From positions 1-46,212 of the forward strand of contig JAPPPS010000158.1 of NCBI GenBank assembly GCA_028817405.1: 46,212 nt of DNA. The letters are read 5' to 3'. Positions 1 through 6,419 of this stretch are shown here, in pieces. The position numbers and the translations under genes were made by a program. The notes beneath the pieces were generated by a model. That model searched no databases. It saw nothing but the letters and a program-made list of their open reading frames with translations, and was not told the origin of the DNA. The DNA comes from Gammaproteobacteria bacterium. GTDB lineage: Bacteria; Pseudomonadota; Gammaproteobacteria; Arenicellales; Poriferihabitantaceae. The first letter of the stretch is position 1. Each line of letters starts with the position of its first letter.

Positions 1-97
1 TCAAATCGACGCAGCCGGCCTCCCAGCGTTTCATCACTTCCAGACAGTCGCCGTGGTAGAGCGTATTCGGCCTGAAAATATGTTGTTCGCGCAGCAT
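1..97 (-). CDS. DNA methyltransferase, N-terminal fragment (runs off the left edge)
   Basis: Reading the minus strand from an ATG at 97 gives 32 codons before the window ends. They contain NTLYHGDCLEVM followed by a W-x(4)-VDL stretch. This matches the N-terminus of adenine/cytosine-N4 DNA methyltransferases, where Y-x-GDCLEVM is the SAM-binding region and VDLIYLDPPF, just past the edge, would hold the catalytic DPPY/F motif. The frame is open only from about 40 bases upstream, after a TAG, so ATG at 97 is the natural start, although the GGGA two bases before it is a weak ribosome site. Whether the enzyme belongs to a restriction system or is an orphan cannot be seen. The family call rests on a short stretch and the catalytic motif is outside the window. 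Confidence 0.65.
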   Translation of the reverse strand, partial: MLREQHIFRPNTLYHGDCLEVMKRWEAGCVDL

Positions 98-341
98 TGT
101 CCCGTCGGTGATTGTTGCAACTTCCGGCAACAAGGTGCCGGGCCGTTGCTACGCTCACGAGACAGATGCAAGTGAAAGCCCTGCCTATTTGCGCCCGCGG
201 GAGCTACCCACAGGGTTAACAATGCTGTTGTATTCGACAGGTAACCCGGCGGACGGGCTATCTGCCTCGTAAAGCGTAGCGAGCGGGATTAATCCAAACC
301 CCGGCGACGGTGTCAAGCGGTCAAGGCGACAAATTTCCGGT

Positions 342-365
342 CGCCCGCTTAACGGCCTGCGGGCG
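342..365 (+). repeat. Hairpin repeat, type A, copy 1
   Basis: The stem CGCCCGC (342-348) pairs with GCGGGCG (359-365) around the 10-base loop TTAACGGCCT. The same loop length and a near-identical loop recur in all type A copies, while the stem sequence changes in a paired way. This copy lacks the AAAGACTCTGG tag. Confidence 0.75.
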
Positions 366-399
366 TGGCGGGTGGGGGCCTGCGGGGGTGGCGGAAGAT

Positions 400-436
400 A
401 AAGACTCTGGATTCCCGCTTAAAAGCCTGCGGGAAT
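400..436 (+). repeat. Hairpin repeat, type A, copy 2 with outer tag
   Basis: The tag AAAGACTCTGG (400-410) is followed at once by ATTCCCGC (411-418), loop TTAAAAGCCT and GCGGGAAT (429-436), then TGACGGC-like sequence is approached by GACGGCC. The ATTCCC...GGGAAT layout resembles neisserial dRS3 repeats (established knowledge; the resemblance is by eye only). Confidence 0.8.
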
Positions 437-500
437 GACGGCCTTCGGTGGTGCTGGCGTGACGGTGAGGGAATCGACTGCGGCCGGCGCGGTGCGAGGG

Positions 501-576
501 GCCGTCATTCCGTGCGGTAGAGGAATAAGGAAGCGTAGCGCCACTATTCCTCACCGATACGGAATCCAGAGTCTTT
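501..576 (+). repeat. Hairpin repeat, type B, copy 1 (about 76 bp)
   Basis: This runs from GCCGTCATTCC to the inverted tag CCAGAGTCTTT. It folds as nested stems: ATTCCGT with ACGGAAT on the outside, CGGT with ACCG in the middle, and AGGAATA with TATTCCT inside, around a loop of about 17 bases. A nearly identical copy lies inverted at 22503-22579, and a diverged copy at 25225-25299. Confidence 0.85.
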
Positions 577-607
577 ATATCGGGGCAACGCGGAATCGAA
601 CAAAAGC

Positions 608-644
608 AAAGACTCTGGACGCCCGCTTAACGGACTGCGGGCGT
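608..644 (+). repeat. Hairpin repeat, type A, copy 3 with outer tag
   Basis: The tag AAAGACTCTGG (608-618) precedes ACGCCCGC (619-626), loop TTAACGGACT and GCGGGCGT (637-644), then GACGGC. The stem pairs differ from copy 2 at both arms, so pairing is kept. Confidence 0.8.
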
Positions 645-690
645 GACGGCGGGGCGACCGTGGGTGTGACGGTGCTTTGCGCCGGCAGTT

Positions 691-721
691 AAAGACTCTG
701 GACTCCGGCTGTTGCCGGAGT
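691..721 (+). repeat. Hairpin repeat, type C, copy 1 with outer tag
   Basis: The tag AAAGACTCTGG (691-701) is followed by ACTCCGGC, a 4-base loop TGTT and GCCGGAGT (714-721). The same hairpin occurs inverted at 22448-22478, and with one compensating base-pair change at 15526-15556. Confidence 0.8.
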
Positions 722-732
722 GGCAGGTGGGG

Positions 733-756
733 CGCCCGCTTAACAGACTGCGGGCG
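733..756 (+). repeat. Hairpin repeat, type A, copy 4
   Basis: CGCCCGC (733-739), loop TTAACAGACT, GCGGGCG (750-756). It follows the type C hairpin by 11 bases. It has the consensus loop, identical to that of the three copies at 16495-16620. Confidence 0.75.
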
Positions 757-834
757 TGGCGGGAGGGGGACCGCGGGCATGGCGGGTTTTTTTAATTGAG
801 ACGGCGCGGAAGTGATGGAAGAGAAGACGCTGGA

Positions 835-863
835 TTCACACCCCCGCGCTTTTGTGCTAAATT
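835..863 (+). promoter_or_regulatory. Probable sigma70 promoter of the rpsP operon
   Basis: TTCACA (835-840) and TAAATT (858-863) are separated by 17 bases, and the -10 box is preceded by TG one base upstream (extended -10). The site lies 37 bases before the rpsP start. It is the only good promoter match in front of the packed 900-8807 run. Confidence 0.5.
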
Positions 864-899
864 CGCGCGTCTGACCATCCAATACCCAAGGGGAGCAAC

Positions 900-1598
900 A
901 TGGTAACCATTCGTTTGTCCCGCGGCGGGGCGAAAAAGCGGCCGTTTTATTCGATTTTGGTGGCTGACCAGCGGCGGCCGACGCGCGGGCGTTTCATCGA
1001 GCGGGTCGGTTTTTACAACCCGATTGCGGCCGGGCGCGAGGTCAAACTCCGCCTCGACACCGCGCGCGTTGACCACTGGGTCAGCCGCGGCGCGCAGCCG
1101 AGCGCGCGCGTCAACCAACTCTACCGGCAGGCGAAAGCCGAGCAAACCAAGGCCGCGGAAGAGAAAGCCAAAGCGGCGGCCAAAGCGGCCGCCAAGTCCG
1201 CCGCCAAAGCCGCCAAGGCGGCCGAAAAAGCGGCGAAAGCGGAGGCCAAGGCCGCGGCTGAAGCCAAAGCCGACGCCAAGGCCAAGGCGGAAAAATCCGC
1301 GGCGGCGGACAAAGCGGCGGCGAAATCCGCGGCCGAATCCGCCAAAACCGGGGGCGCGGCACCGGCCGCTGAAACGGCCAAAACTGCTGAGCCCACCGCG
1401 GCCGCTGAATCAGCCAAAGTCGCCGATTCGTCCGCGGCCGCCGACACCGTCAAAACCGCGGATTCGCCCGACTCCAAAGCCGCGGATAAAACCGCTGAGT
1501 CGGCCGCTGTCGCCGAATCGGGTGATTCCGCCGATTCCGCCAAATCCGACAAACCTGCCAAACCTGCCAAACCGGCCGAAGCCAAAGAATCCGCCTAA
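900..1598 (+). CDS. rpsP: 30S ribosomal protein S16 with a long Ala/Lys/Ser-rich tail
   Basis: Residues 1-80 are a standard S16, with [17 protein letters not shown] at the start and [11 protein letters not shown] after it. S16 is a small-subunit assembly protein that binds 16S rRNA, and the family is usually 75-100 residues long. Here a further 150 residues follow (about 80-232). They are made almost only of A, K, E, S, D and T. The first half is basic ([12 protein letters not shown]-like, resembling histone H1-type tails). The second half is acidic and Ser/Asp-rich ([10 protein letters not shown]-like). The ATG has a good ribosome site (AAGGGGAGC). It is the first gene of the rpsP-rimM-trmD-rplS operon. 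The S16 call is certain; the tail's role is unknown. Confidence 0.97.
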   Translation: MVTIRLSRGGAKKRPFYSILVADQRRPTRGRFIERVGFYNPIAAGREVKLRLDTARVDHWVSRGAQPSARVNQLYRQAKAEQTKAAEEKAKAAAKAAAKSAAKAAKAAEKAAKAEAKAAAEAKADAKAKAEKSAAADKAAAKSAAESAKTGGAAPAAETAKTAEPTAAAESAKVADSSAAADTVKTADSPDSKAADKTAESAAVAESGDSADSAKSDKPAKPAKPAEAKESA

Positions 1599-1600
1599 AT

Positions 1601-1622
1601 CGCCGCGCATTTTGGCGCGGCG
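1601..1622 (+). other. Strong stem-loop between rpsP and rimM
   Basis: CGCCGCGC (1601-1608) pairs perfectly with GCGCGGCG (1615-1622) around the loop ATTTTG, starting two bases after the rpsP stop. No T-run follows, so it is not a classical terminator. An mRNA-stabilising or partial attenuation role between S16 and the downstream enzymes is possible (inference). Confidence 0.5.
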
Positions 1623-1664
1623 GTTGACGGTCGGCGGCGAGCAACAACGGCAAGCCACAGTCCC

Positions 1665-2348
1665 ATGGTCGCGCAACATATTCTCGACAACGACGGTACC
1701 GATGCCGCCGCCGACATTAACGCCGGCGCCGCCGGCACCGTCGACGAAGCAGATGATGCCACGCCCGCCCCGGTCATCGTCGGCAAAATCAGCGCGCCGG
1801 CCGGCGTCAAAGGCTGGCTGAAAGTGCATTCATTCACCCGCCCGGTCGCGCAAATTTTGCGCTACCGACGGTGGCTGTTGGCCGGCCGGCGCGACGGCGA
1901 CTGGCGGGCGTTTCAGGTCACCGCGGCCCGCGAACAGCCGCCCAAGTTGCTCGCCAAGTTGGCGGGCGTCGACGACCGCAACACCGTCGATGCCCTGGCC
2001 GGGCGGTGGATTGCGGTCGCGCCGGCGCAGTTGGAGGCCTTGCCGCCGGGTGAATATTACTGGAGCGACCTCATCGGCTTGACGGTGGTCAACCAAGACG
2101 GCGTGGAGTTGGGCGTGGTCGACCACTTGCTTGAGACCGGCGCCAACGATGTGCTGGTAGTGCGCCAAGAGCGGCGGCCGGGCGCGGGCGCGCAAGAACT
2201 TCTCCTGCCGTGGAGTCCGCATGCGATTGTCGAAGTCGATGTCGCGGCCGGCCGCCTGCGGGTGGATTGGGACGCCGCCGATGCCGCCACCGTCGATGCC
2301 ACCGCCACCGTCGATGCCAGCGTCGACGGTGCGCGCGCGGCCGGCTGA
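1665..2348 (+). CDS. rimM: 16S rRNA maturation factor RimM
   Basis: RimM helps late assembly of the 30S head and binds S19. The core begins near residue 38 with VGKISAPAGVKGWLKVHSFT, the RimM N-terminal barrel. It continues to the PRC-barrel segment with YYWSDLIGLTVVNQDG and LLPWSPHAIVEVDVAAGRLRV. The usual length is about 170 residues, against 227 here. The excess is a 36-residue Asp/Ala-rich N-terminus and a C-terminal tail of repeated ATVDA units. The ATG at 1665 is the first in frame, with no clear ribosome site; a later start would need a non-ATG codon. It is second in the classical four-gene operon. Confidence 0.93.
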   Translation: MVAQHILDNDGTDAAADINAGAAGTVDEADDATPAPVIVGKISAPAGVKGWLKVHSFTRPVAQILRYRRWLLAGRRDGDWRAFQVTAAREQPPKLLAKLAGVDDRNTVDALAGRWIAVAPAQLEALPPGEYYWSDLIGLTVVNQDGVELGVVDHLLETGANDVLVVRQERRPGAGAQELLLPWSPHAIVEVDVAAGRLRVDWDAADAATVDATATVDASVDGARAAG

Positions 2349-2381
2349 GCCGGCGCGGCGGAATAGGCGAGGCCGGCGGCG

Positions 2382-3245
2382 GTGAACATCGCGGTTCTCA
2401 GCATTTTCCCGCGCATGTTCGACGCGCTGGAATACGGCATTTCGGCGCAGGCGGCGCGCAAGGGCGCGTTGGCGTTGCGCCTGTGGAATCCGCGCGATTT
2501 CACCGTCGACGCGCACCGCAGCGTGGACGACCGGCCGTACGGCGGCGGCGCGGGCATGCTGATGAAGCCGGCCCCGTTGGCCGCCGCCATCGACGCGGCG
2601 CGGCGCGAAAACGCCGGGCCGGTGGCGTATTTGTCGCCGCAGGGCGCGCGTCTCGACCAGCGCATGTTGGCGGAATTGGCGCGGTTGCCGGCGTTGATTC
2701 TGCTGGCCGGCCGGTACGAAGGCATCGACGAGCGCATCGTGCAGAGCCGCGTCGACCGCGAAATTTCGCTCGGCGATTATGTGTTAGCCGGCGGCGAGTT
2801 GGCGGCGATGGTGCTGATTGAAGGCATCGCGCGGCTGCTGCCGGGGGTGCTCGGCAACCAAGATTCAGCGCGCGAGGATTCGTTTTCCGCGGCGACGGTG
2901 CCGACGGTGCCGACGGCGCCGACGCCCGGCGACTCGGCGGAAATCTGCACCGCGGCCGCGCCATCGAGCGCAACGCCGGCACCGGCCGACCCGGCCGCGG
3001 ACCTGCTGCTGGACCACCCGCACTACACCCGCCCCGAGGTGTTTGAGGGCCGCGCGGTGCCGTCGGTGTTGTTGAGCGGCGACCACGCGGCGATTCGCCG
3101 ATGGCGACTCATGCAAGCGCTTGGGCGCACCCACGAGCGCCGCCCGGAACTCTTGGCCGGGCGCGCGTTGAACGATGAACAGGCCGATTTGCTGAACGCG
3201 TATCGGCGCGGCAAAACCCATGTATCGGAGACCAACGATGACTGA
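2382..3245 (+). CDS. trmD: tRNA (guanine37-N1)-methyltransferase TrmD, with an internal insert
   Basis: TrmD is a trefoil-knot SAM enzyme that makes m1G37 in tRNA and prevents +1 frameshifting. [16 protein letters not shown] at the start (GTG codon), [44 protein letters not shown] and [14 protein letters not shown] are all typical. The family normally reads EDSFS followed almost directly by LLDxPHYTRP. Here about 37 residues of Thr/Ala/Pro-rich sequence (residues 170-206, with [11 protein letters not shown]) separate them, in the linker between the knot and the C-terminal tRNA-binding domain. The stop overlaps the rplS start by 8 bases. Confidence 0.96.
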   Translation: MNIAVLSIFPRMFDALEYGISAQAARKGALALRLWNPRDFTVDAHRSVDDRPYGGGAGMLMKPAPLAAAIDAARRENAGPVAYLSPQGARLDQRMLAELARLPALILLAGRYEGIDERIVQSRVDREISLGDYVLAGGELAAMVLIEGIARLLPGVLGNQDSAREDSFSAATVPTVPTAPTPGDSAEICTAAAPSSATPAPADPAADLLLDHPHYTRPEVFEGRAVPSVLLSGDHAAIRRWRLMQALGRTHERRPELLAGRALNDEQADLLNAYRRGKTHVSETNDD

Positions 3246-3588
3246 AATTATCAAGCAACTCGAAGCCGAGCAATGCAAACCCGACCTGCCGGCGTTCGCG
3301 CCCGGCGACACTTTGCGCGTGCAAGTGCGCGTGCGCGAGGGCAACCGCGAGCGCCTGCAGGCGTTTGAGGGCGTGGTGCTGGCGATAAAAAACCGCGGCC
3401 TGAACTCGTCATTCACGGTGCGCAAAATGACCGGCGGCGAGGGCGTGGAGCGCGTCTTCCAAACCCACAGCCCGCTGCTGGCCGGCATCGAAGTGGTGCG
3501 GCGCGGCGATGTGCGGCGCGCGAAGTTGTATTACCTGCGCGAGCGCACCGGCAAAGCGGCGCGCATCAAGGAGAAAGTGCGCGGCTGA
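3238..3588 (+). CDS. rplS: 50S ribosomal protein L19
   Basis: L19 lies at the 30S-50S interface. The 116-residue product has the family's normal length and no insert: [58 protein letters not shown], and the basic end [11 protein letters not shown]. The ATG at 3238 was chosen over an in-frame ATG at 3220 because homologues start here. It overlaps the end of trmD. It is the last of the four classical operon genes, but its stop shares a base with the next gene's start, so translation is probably coupled onward. Confidence 0.97.
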   Translation: MTEIIKQLEAEQCKPDLPAFAPGDTLRVQVRVREGNRERLQAFEGVVLAIKNRGLNSSFTVRKMTGGEGVERVFQTHSPLLAGIEVVRRGDVRRAKLYYLRERTGKAARIKEKVRG

Positions 3589-5438
3589 TGCCGGCGCGGG
3601 GAATCGCGGCCGCCGCGCTGCTGGCCGGCGCTGTTGCAGCCGCGCCGGCCGCGTCGCCGGTTTTTGCCCAGTCGTCGCCGCCGTCGGCGCAGGAACTGGC
3701 GCGCGCGCAGGCGTTGGTGCGCGCCAACGCCCTGGACTTGGCGCAGGAAATCTTGGAGGCGCGCGCGCCGAAGTTGCGGCGCGCGGCGGAGTGGCTGGCG
3801 TGGGAGCGGCAGTTGTGGGTGGTGTATCGAATTCGCGGGCAGTGGCGGGAACTTTATGCGCGCGCCGCGCCGGCGTTGAAGCGGCGCGCGCGATGGCCGG
3901 CGGCGGTGCGCCGCGAGGCGCGCCTGCAGGCGGTCAAGGCGCTGGTTGAATTGCGGCGCGGCGCCGATGCGCGACGCTTGATTCGCGATGCGTTGGCGGA
4001 TACGGACGCGCCGCCGGCGCAGCACCGTCAAGCGCGGCGCGAGTTGGTCGCCAGTTATCTGGCTGACGGTGCGGCCGCGGAAGCGCAACGCGCGCTGCAA
4101 GAATTTCAGGCGCAATACGGTACCGGCGCGGACCCCGGCCGGCGCGACTTGCAACTGCTCACCGCCGCGGTGTCACTGCGCGGCGGCGATGCTGATGCCG
4201 CGATTAACCAACTCGCGCCGCTGGATTCGGCCGCGGCGCGACTCCTGAAACTTTACGCCCGCCTCGCCAACGGTTCGCTGTCGCCGGCCGAGGTGAGCGA
4301 CGGCGCGCGCGCGTTGCTGGATGCGGGGCCCGCGGCGCAGGCGTTGGCGCGGCCGGCGCGCGCGCTCATCGCGCAGGCGCACCGTCAGGCCGGCGCGCGG
4401 TATCCGCTGGCGGATGCGCTGGAGACGGTGTTGTTGACGCCACCGTCGCCACCGTCGCCACCGTCGCCGCTCGATTCCGCCGGCATCTACCCGCAATTCA
4501 CCGTCGACGATTTGCTGGATGCCTACGCGCGCATCGCCCGCCACCAAGCGGCGCGCGCCGGTTTGCCGGCCGGCGACCCGCGCGCCTGGCTTGCCCACGC
4601 CCGCGCCTTGCCGCCGGCCCTGCAGGTCGCGCGTCGGGCGTTGTTCGCGCACTTGGCGGCGGCCACGGGCAACGCCGGCGGCGGCCGCGCGGCGGAAATT
4701 CACGCGGCCGCGGTCGACGGTTATGTCGATGAAATCGTCAATGTCGGCCGCCTCGGGTTGCTCCCACAACTTTTCGGCGGCGACAAACCGCTCGGCACAC
4801 TGTCGCTCGGCGGCCGCGCCGGCCTGCGCCTGGCAACGGCCGCCATCGCCGCCGGCGACTTCCGATTAGCCGCAACCGCCAACGCCGCGTTGCGCGATTT
4901 CCCGCCCGATGTCGAGCGTGGCGCGTGGCTGCTGCGGGCCGGCCGGGTGGATTTATTCGCCGGCGAACCGGCGCGCGGCGCGGCCCGGTTGGACGAATAT
5001 TTGGAGTCATTCGCGGCATTGGACGCGCGCCAGACCGACGCCGTGCTGCAGGTGATTTTTGACCTGCAAACCCTCGGCCGCCACCGCCTCGCGCTGCCGT
5101 TGCTGCGCAAGGTCGACGCGCGCGCGCCGCGCGGCAAACACCAGCGCGAAATCGCCTTCTGGCGCGCGGAGTCGTACGCCGGCGACGGCAAACAGCGTCG
5201 CGCCGCCGCGTTGTTTCTGCACTCCGCGCTGCAGGCCGAGGACAGTTTCGACCGCTGGGGCCGCGCCGCGCGGTTTCGCGCCGCGTTGGCGTTGACCGAC
5301 GCCGGCCTGTTCAGCGACGCGCGCCGCCAACTGCAGGATTTACTCGCCGGCGCGGCCTCGGACGACCGCCGCCGCCAGTTGCGCCAACAATTGCAGCGGG
5401 TGCAATTGTTGGAAGCCGGCGCATCGCCGGACCGGTGA
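3588..5438 (+). CDS. Periplasmic helical-repeat (TPR-like) protein of unknown function
   Basis: The 616-residue product starts with a likely signal peptide (residues 1-27, Ala-rich core, PVFA cleavage site before QSS). The rest is Ala/Arg/Leu-rich helical sequence with many A-x(2)-L-x(6)-A spacings, as in tetratricopeptide solenoids. No catalytic motif is visible and I do not recognise the family. A short (PPS)n run lies at about residues 285-297. The ATG at 3588 overlaps the L19 stop by one base, and xerD begins one base after its own stop, so it sits inside the ribosomal operon readthrough unit. A role in cell envelope or division assembly is possible but not shown. Confidence 0.7.
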   Translation: MPARGIAAAALLAGAVAAAPAASPVFAQSSPPSAQELARAQALVRANALDLAQEILEARAPKLRRAAEWLAWERQLWVVYRIRGQWRELYARAAPALKRRARWPAAVRREARLQAVKALVELRRGADARRLIRDALADTDAPPAQHRQARRELVASYLADGAAAEAQRALQEFQAQYGTGADPGRRDLQLLTAAVSLRGGDADAAINQLAPLDSAAARLLKLYARLANGSLSPAEVSDGARALLDAGPAAQALARPARALIAQAHRQAGARYPLADALETVLLTPPSPPSPPSPLDSAGIYPQFTVDDLLDAYARIARHQAARAGLPAGDPRAWLAHARALPPALQVARRALFAHLAAATGNAGGGRAAEIHAAAVDGYVDEIVNVGRLGLLPQLFGGDKPLGTLSLGGRAGLRLATAAIAAGDFRLAATANAALRDFPPDVERGAWLLRAGRVDLFAGEPARGAARLDEYLESFAALDARQTDAVLQVIFDLQTLGRHRLALPLLRKVDARAPRGKHQREIAFWRAESYAGDGKQRRAAALFLHSALQAEDSFDRWGRAARFRAALALTDAGLFSDARRQLQDLLAGAASDDRRRQLRQQLQRVQLLEAGASPDR

Positions 5439-5439
5439 A

Positions 5440-6417
5440 ATGAACGCGCCGCGCGATGCCGGGGCCGAGCGCGCCGCCGGGACCAACCGCGCTGCCGGAG
5501 CCAATCACCCGGACATTCCCGACCTCCCCGACCTCCAATTGGTCGACGAATTCCTCGACGCCGCGTGGCTGCAGTCGGGGTTGAGCGACAACACCTTGGC
5601 CGCATACCGCAGCGATTTGCGCAAGTTTGCCGCGTGGCTGCAGGCCCGCGGGCGCGCGTTAACCACCGTCGATGCGCCGCAGTTGCGCGCTTATCTCAGC
5701 GACCGCGCGGCGTTGCAATCGGCGCGCTCCGCGGCGCGCGCGCTGTCCACCTGCAAACGCTTTTACCGCTACGCCGCGGCCGCCGGCGTGGTGGCGCGCG
5801 ACCCGGCCGCCGAGGTCGCGGCCCCCGCCCTCGGCCGCGCGTTGCCCGCGACCCTGTCCGAATCCGAAGTCGAACGCCTGCTGGACGCGCCGGCCGCCAA
5901 CCCCAACCCGGCGCTGGGCTTGCGCGACCGCGCGATGTTGGAGACGCTGTACGCCGCGGGCTTGCGCGTCAGCGAATTGGTCAATTTGCGCCTCGACCAC
6001 CTGGACTTGGACGCCGGCGTCTGCCGCGTGCTCGGCAAGGGCGGCAAGGAGCGCTTGGTGCCGCTCGGCGAGGCCGCCATCGACCACCTGCGCCGCTACC
6101 TCGACCAGGCGCGCCCGGACCTCATCAAACAGCGCCAGAGCCCGGCGGTGTTCGTCACCCGCAGCGGGCGCGCGCTCACCCGGCAGGGGTTCTGGCGCAA
6201 CCTCCGCCGCTACGCGCGCGCCGCCGGCATCGGCGGCGATTTGTCGCCGCACCGCCTGCGCCACGCCTTCGCCACCCACCTCATCAACCACGGCGCGGAC
6301 TTGCGCAGCGTGCAGATGCTGCTGGGCCATTCCAGTTTGTCGACCACGCAGATTTACACCCATGTCGCGGGCGAGCGGCTGAAGTCGCTGCACCGTCGCC
6401 ACCATCCGCGGGGGTGA
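5440..6417 (+). CDS. xerD: Site-specific tyrosine recombinase XerD
   Basis: XerD acts with XerC at dif to resolve chromosome dimers. The SAM-like N-domain (about residues 30-115) is followed by the catalytic domain. Arg about 176 is in AAGLRVSELVNL, the beta-hairpin Lys in GKGGKERLVPLG, HxLRH in SPHRLRHAFATHL, and the nucleophile Tyr in LGHSSLSTTQIYTHV. The ending LKSLHRRHHPRG is the XerD-type end rather than the XerC type. The first 30 residues are Ala/Pro/Asp-rich and extra. The partner xerC lies at 31132-32268. The start is one base past the previous stop. Confidence 0.93.
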   Translation: MNAPRDAGAERAAGTNRAAGANHPDIPDLPDLQLVDEFLDAAWLQSGLSDNTLAAYRSDLRKFAAWLQARGRALTTVDAPQLRAYLSDRAALQSARSAARALSTCKRFYRYAAAAGVVARDPAAEVAAPALGRALPATLSESEVERLLDAPAANPNPALGLRDRAMLETLYAAGLRVSELVNLRLDHLDLDAGVCRVLGKGGKERLVPLGEAAIDHLRRYLDQARPDLIKQRQSPAVFVTRSGRALTRQGFWRNLRRYARAAGIGGDLSPHRLRHAFATHLINHGADLRSVQMLLGHSSLSTTQIYTHVAGERLKSLHRRHHPRG

Positions 6418-6419
6418 CG

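Larger units (their letters stand above)
98..899. other. Long non-coding block filled with hairpin repeats
   Basis: About 800 bases lie between the methyltransferase start and rpsP. The open frames in it read as repeat translation on both strands and show no family motif. The right two thirds (342-756) hold at least six hairpin repeats, listed separately. The left part (98-340) has no structure I recognise beyond a small inverted pair near 112-135. A run of seven T at 787-793 follows a weak 4-bp stem and may be the remains of a terminator. The rpsP promoter sits at the right end. Confidence 0.7.

Noticed and set aside
787-793. T-run as a terminator before rpsP
   Set aside because: The only adjacent stem is 4 bp, and no plus-strand gene lies upstream to be terminated.
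435-882. Open frames of 85 and 112 residues in the left repeat block
   Set aside because: They run through hairpin repeats, contain no domain motif and are explained by the lack of stops in high-GC repeats.
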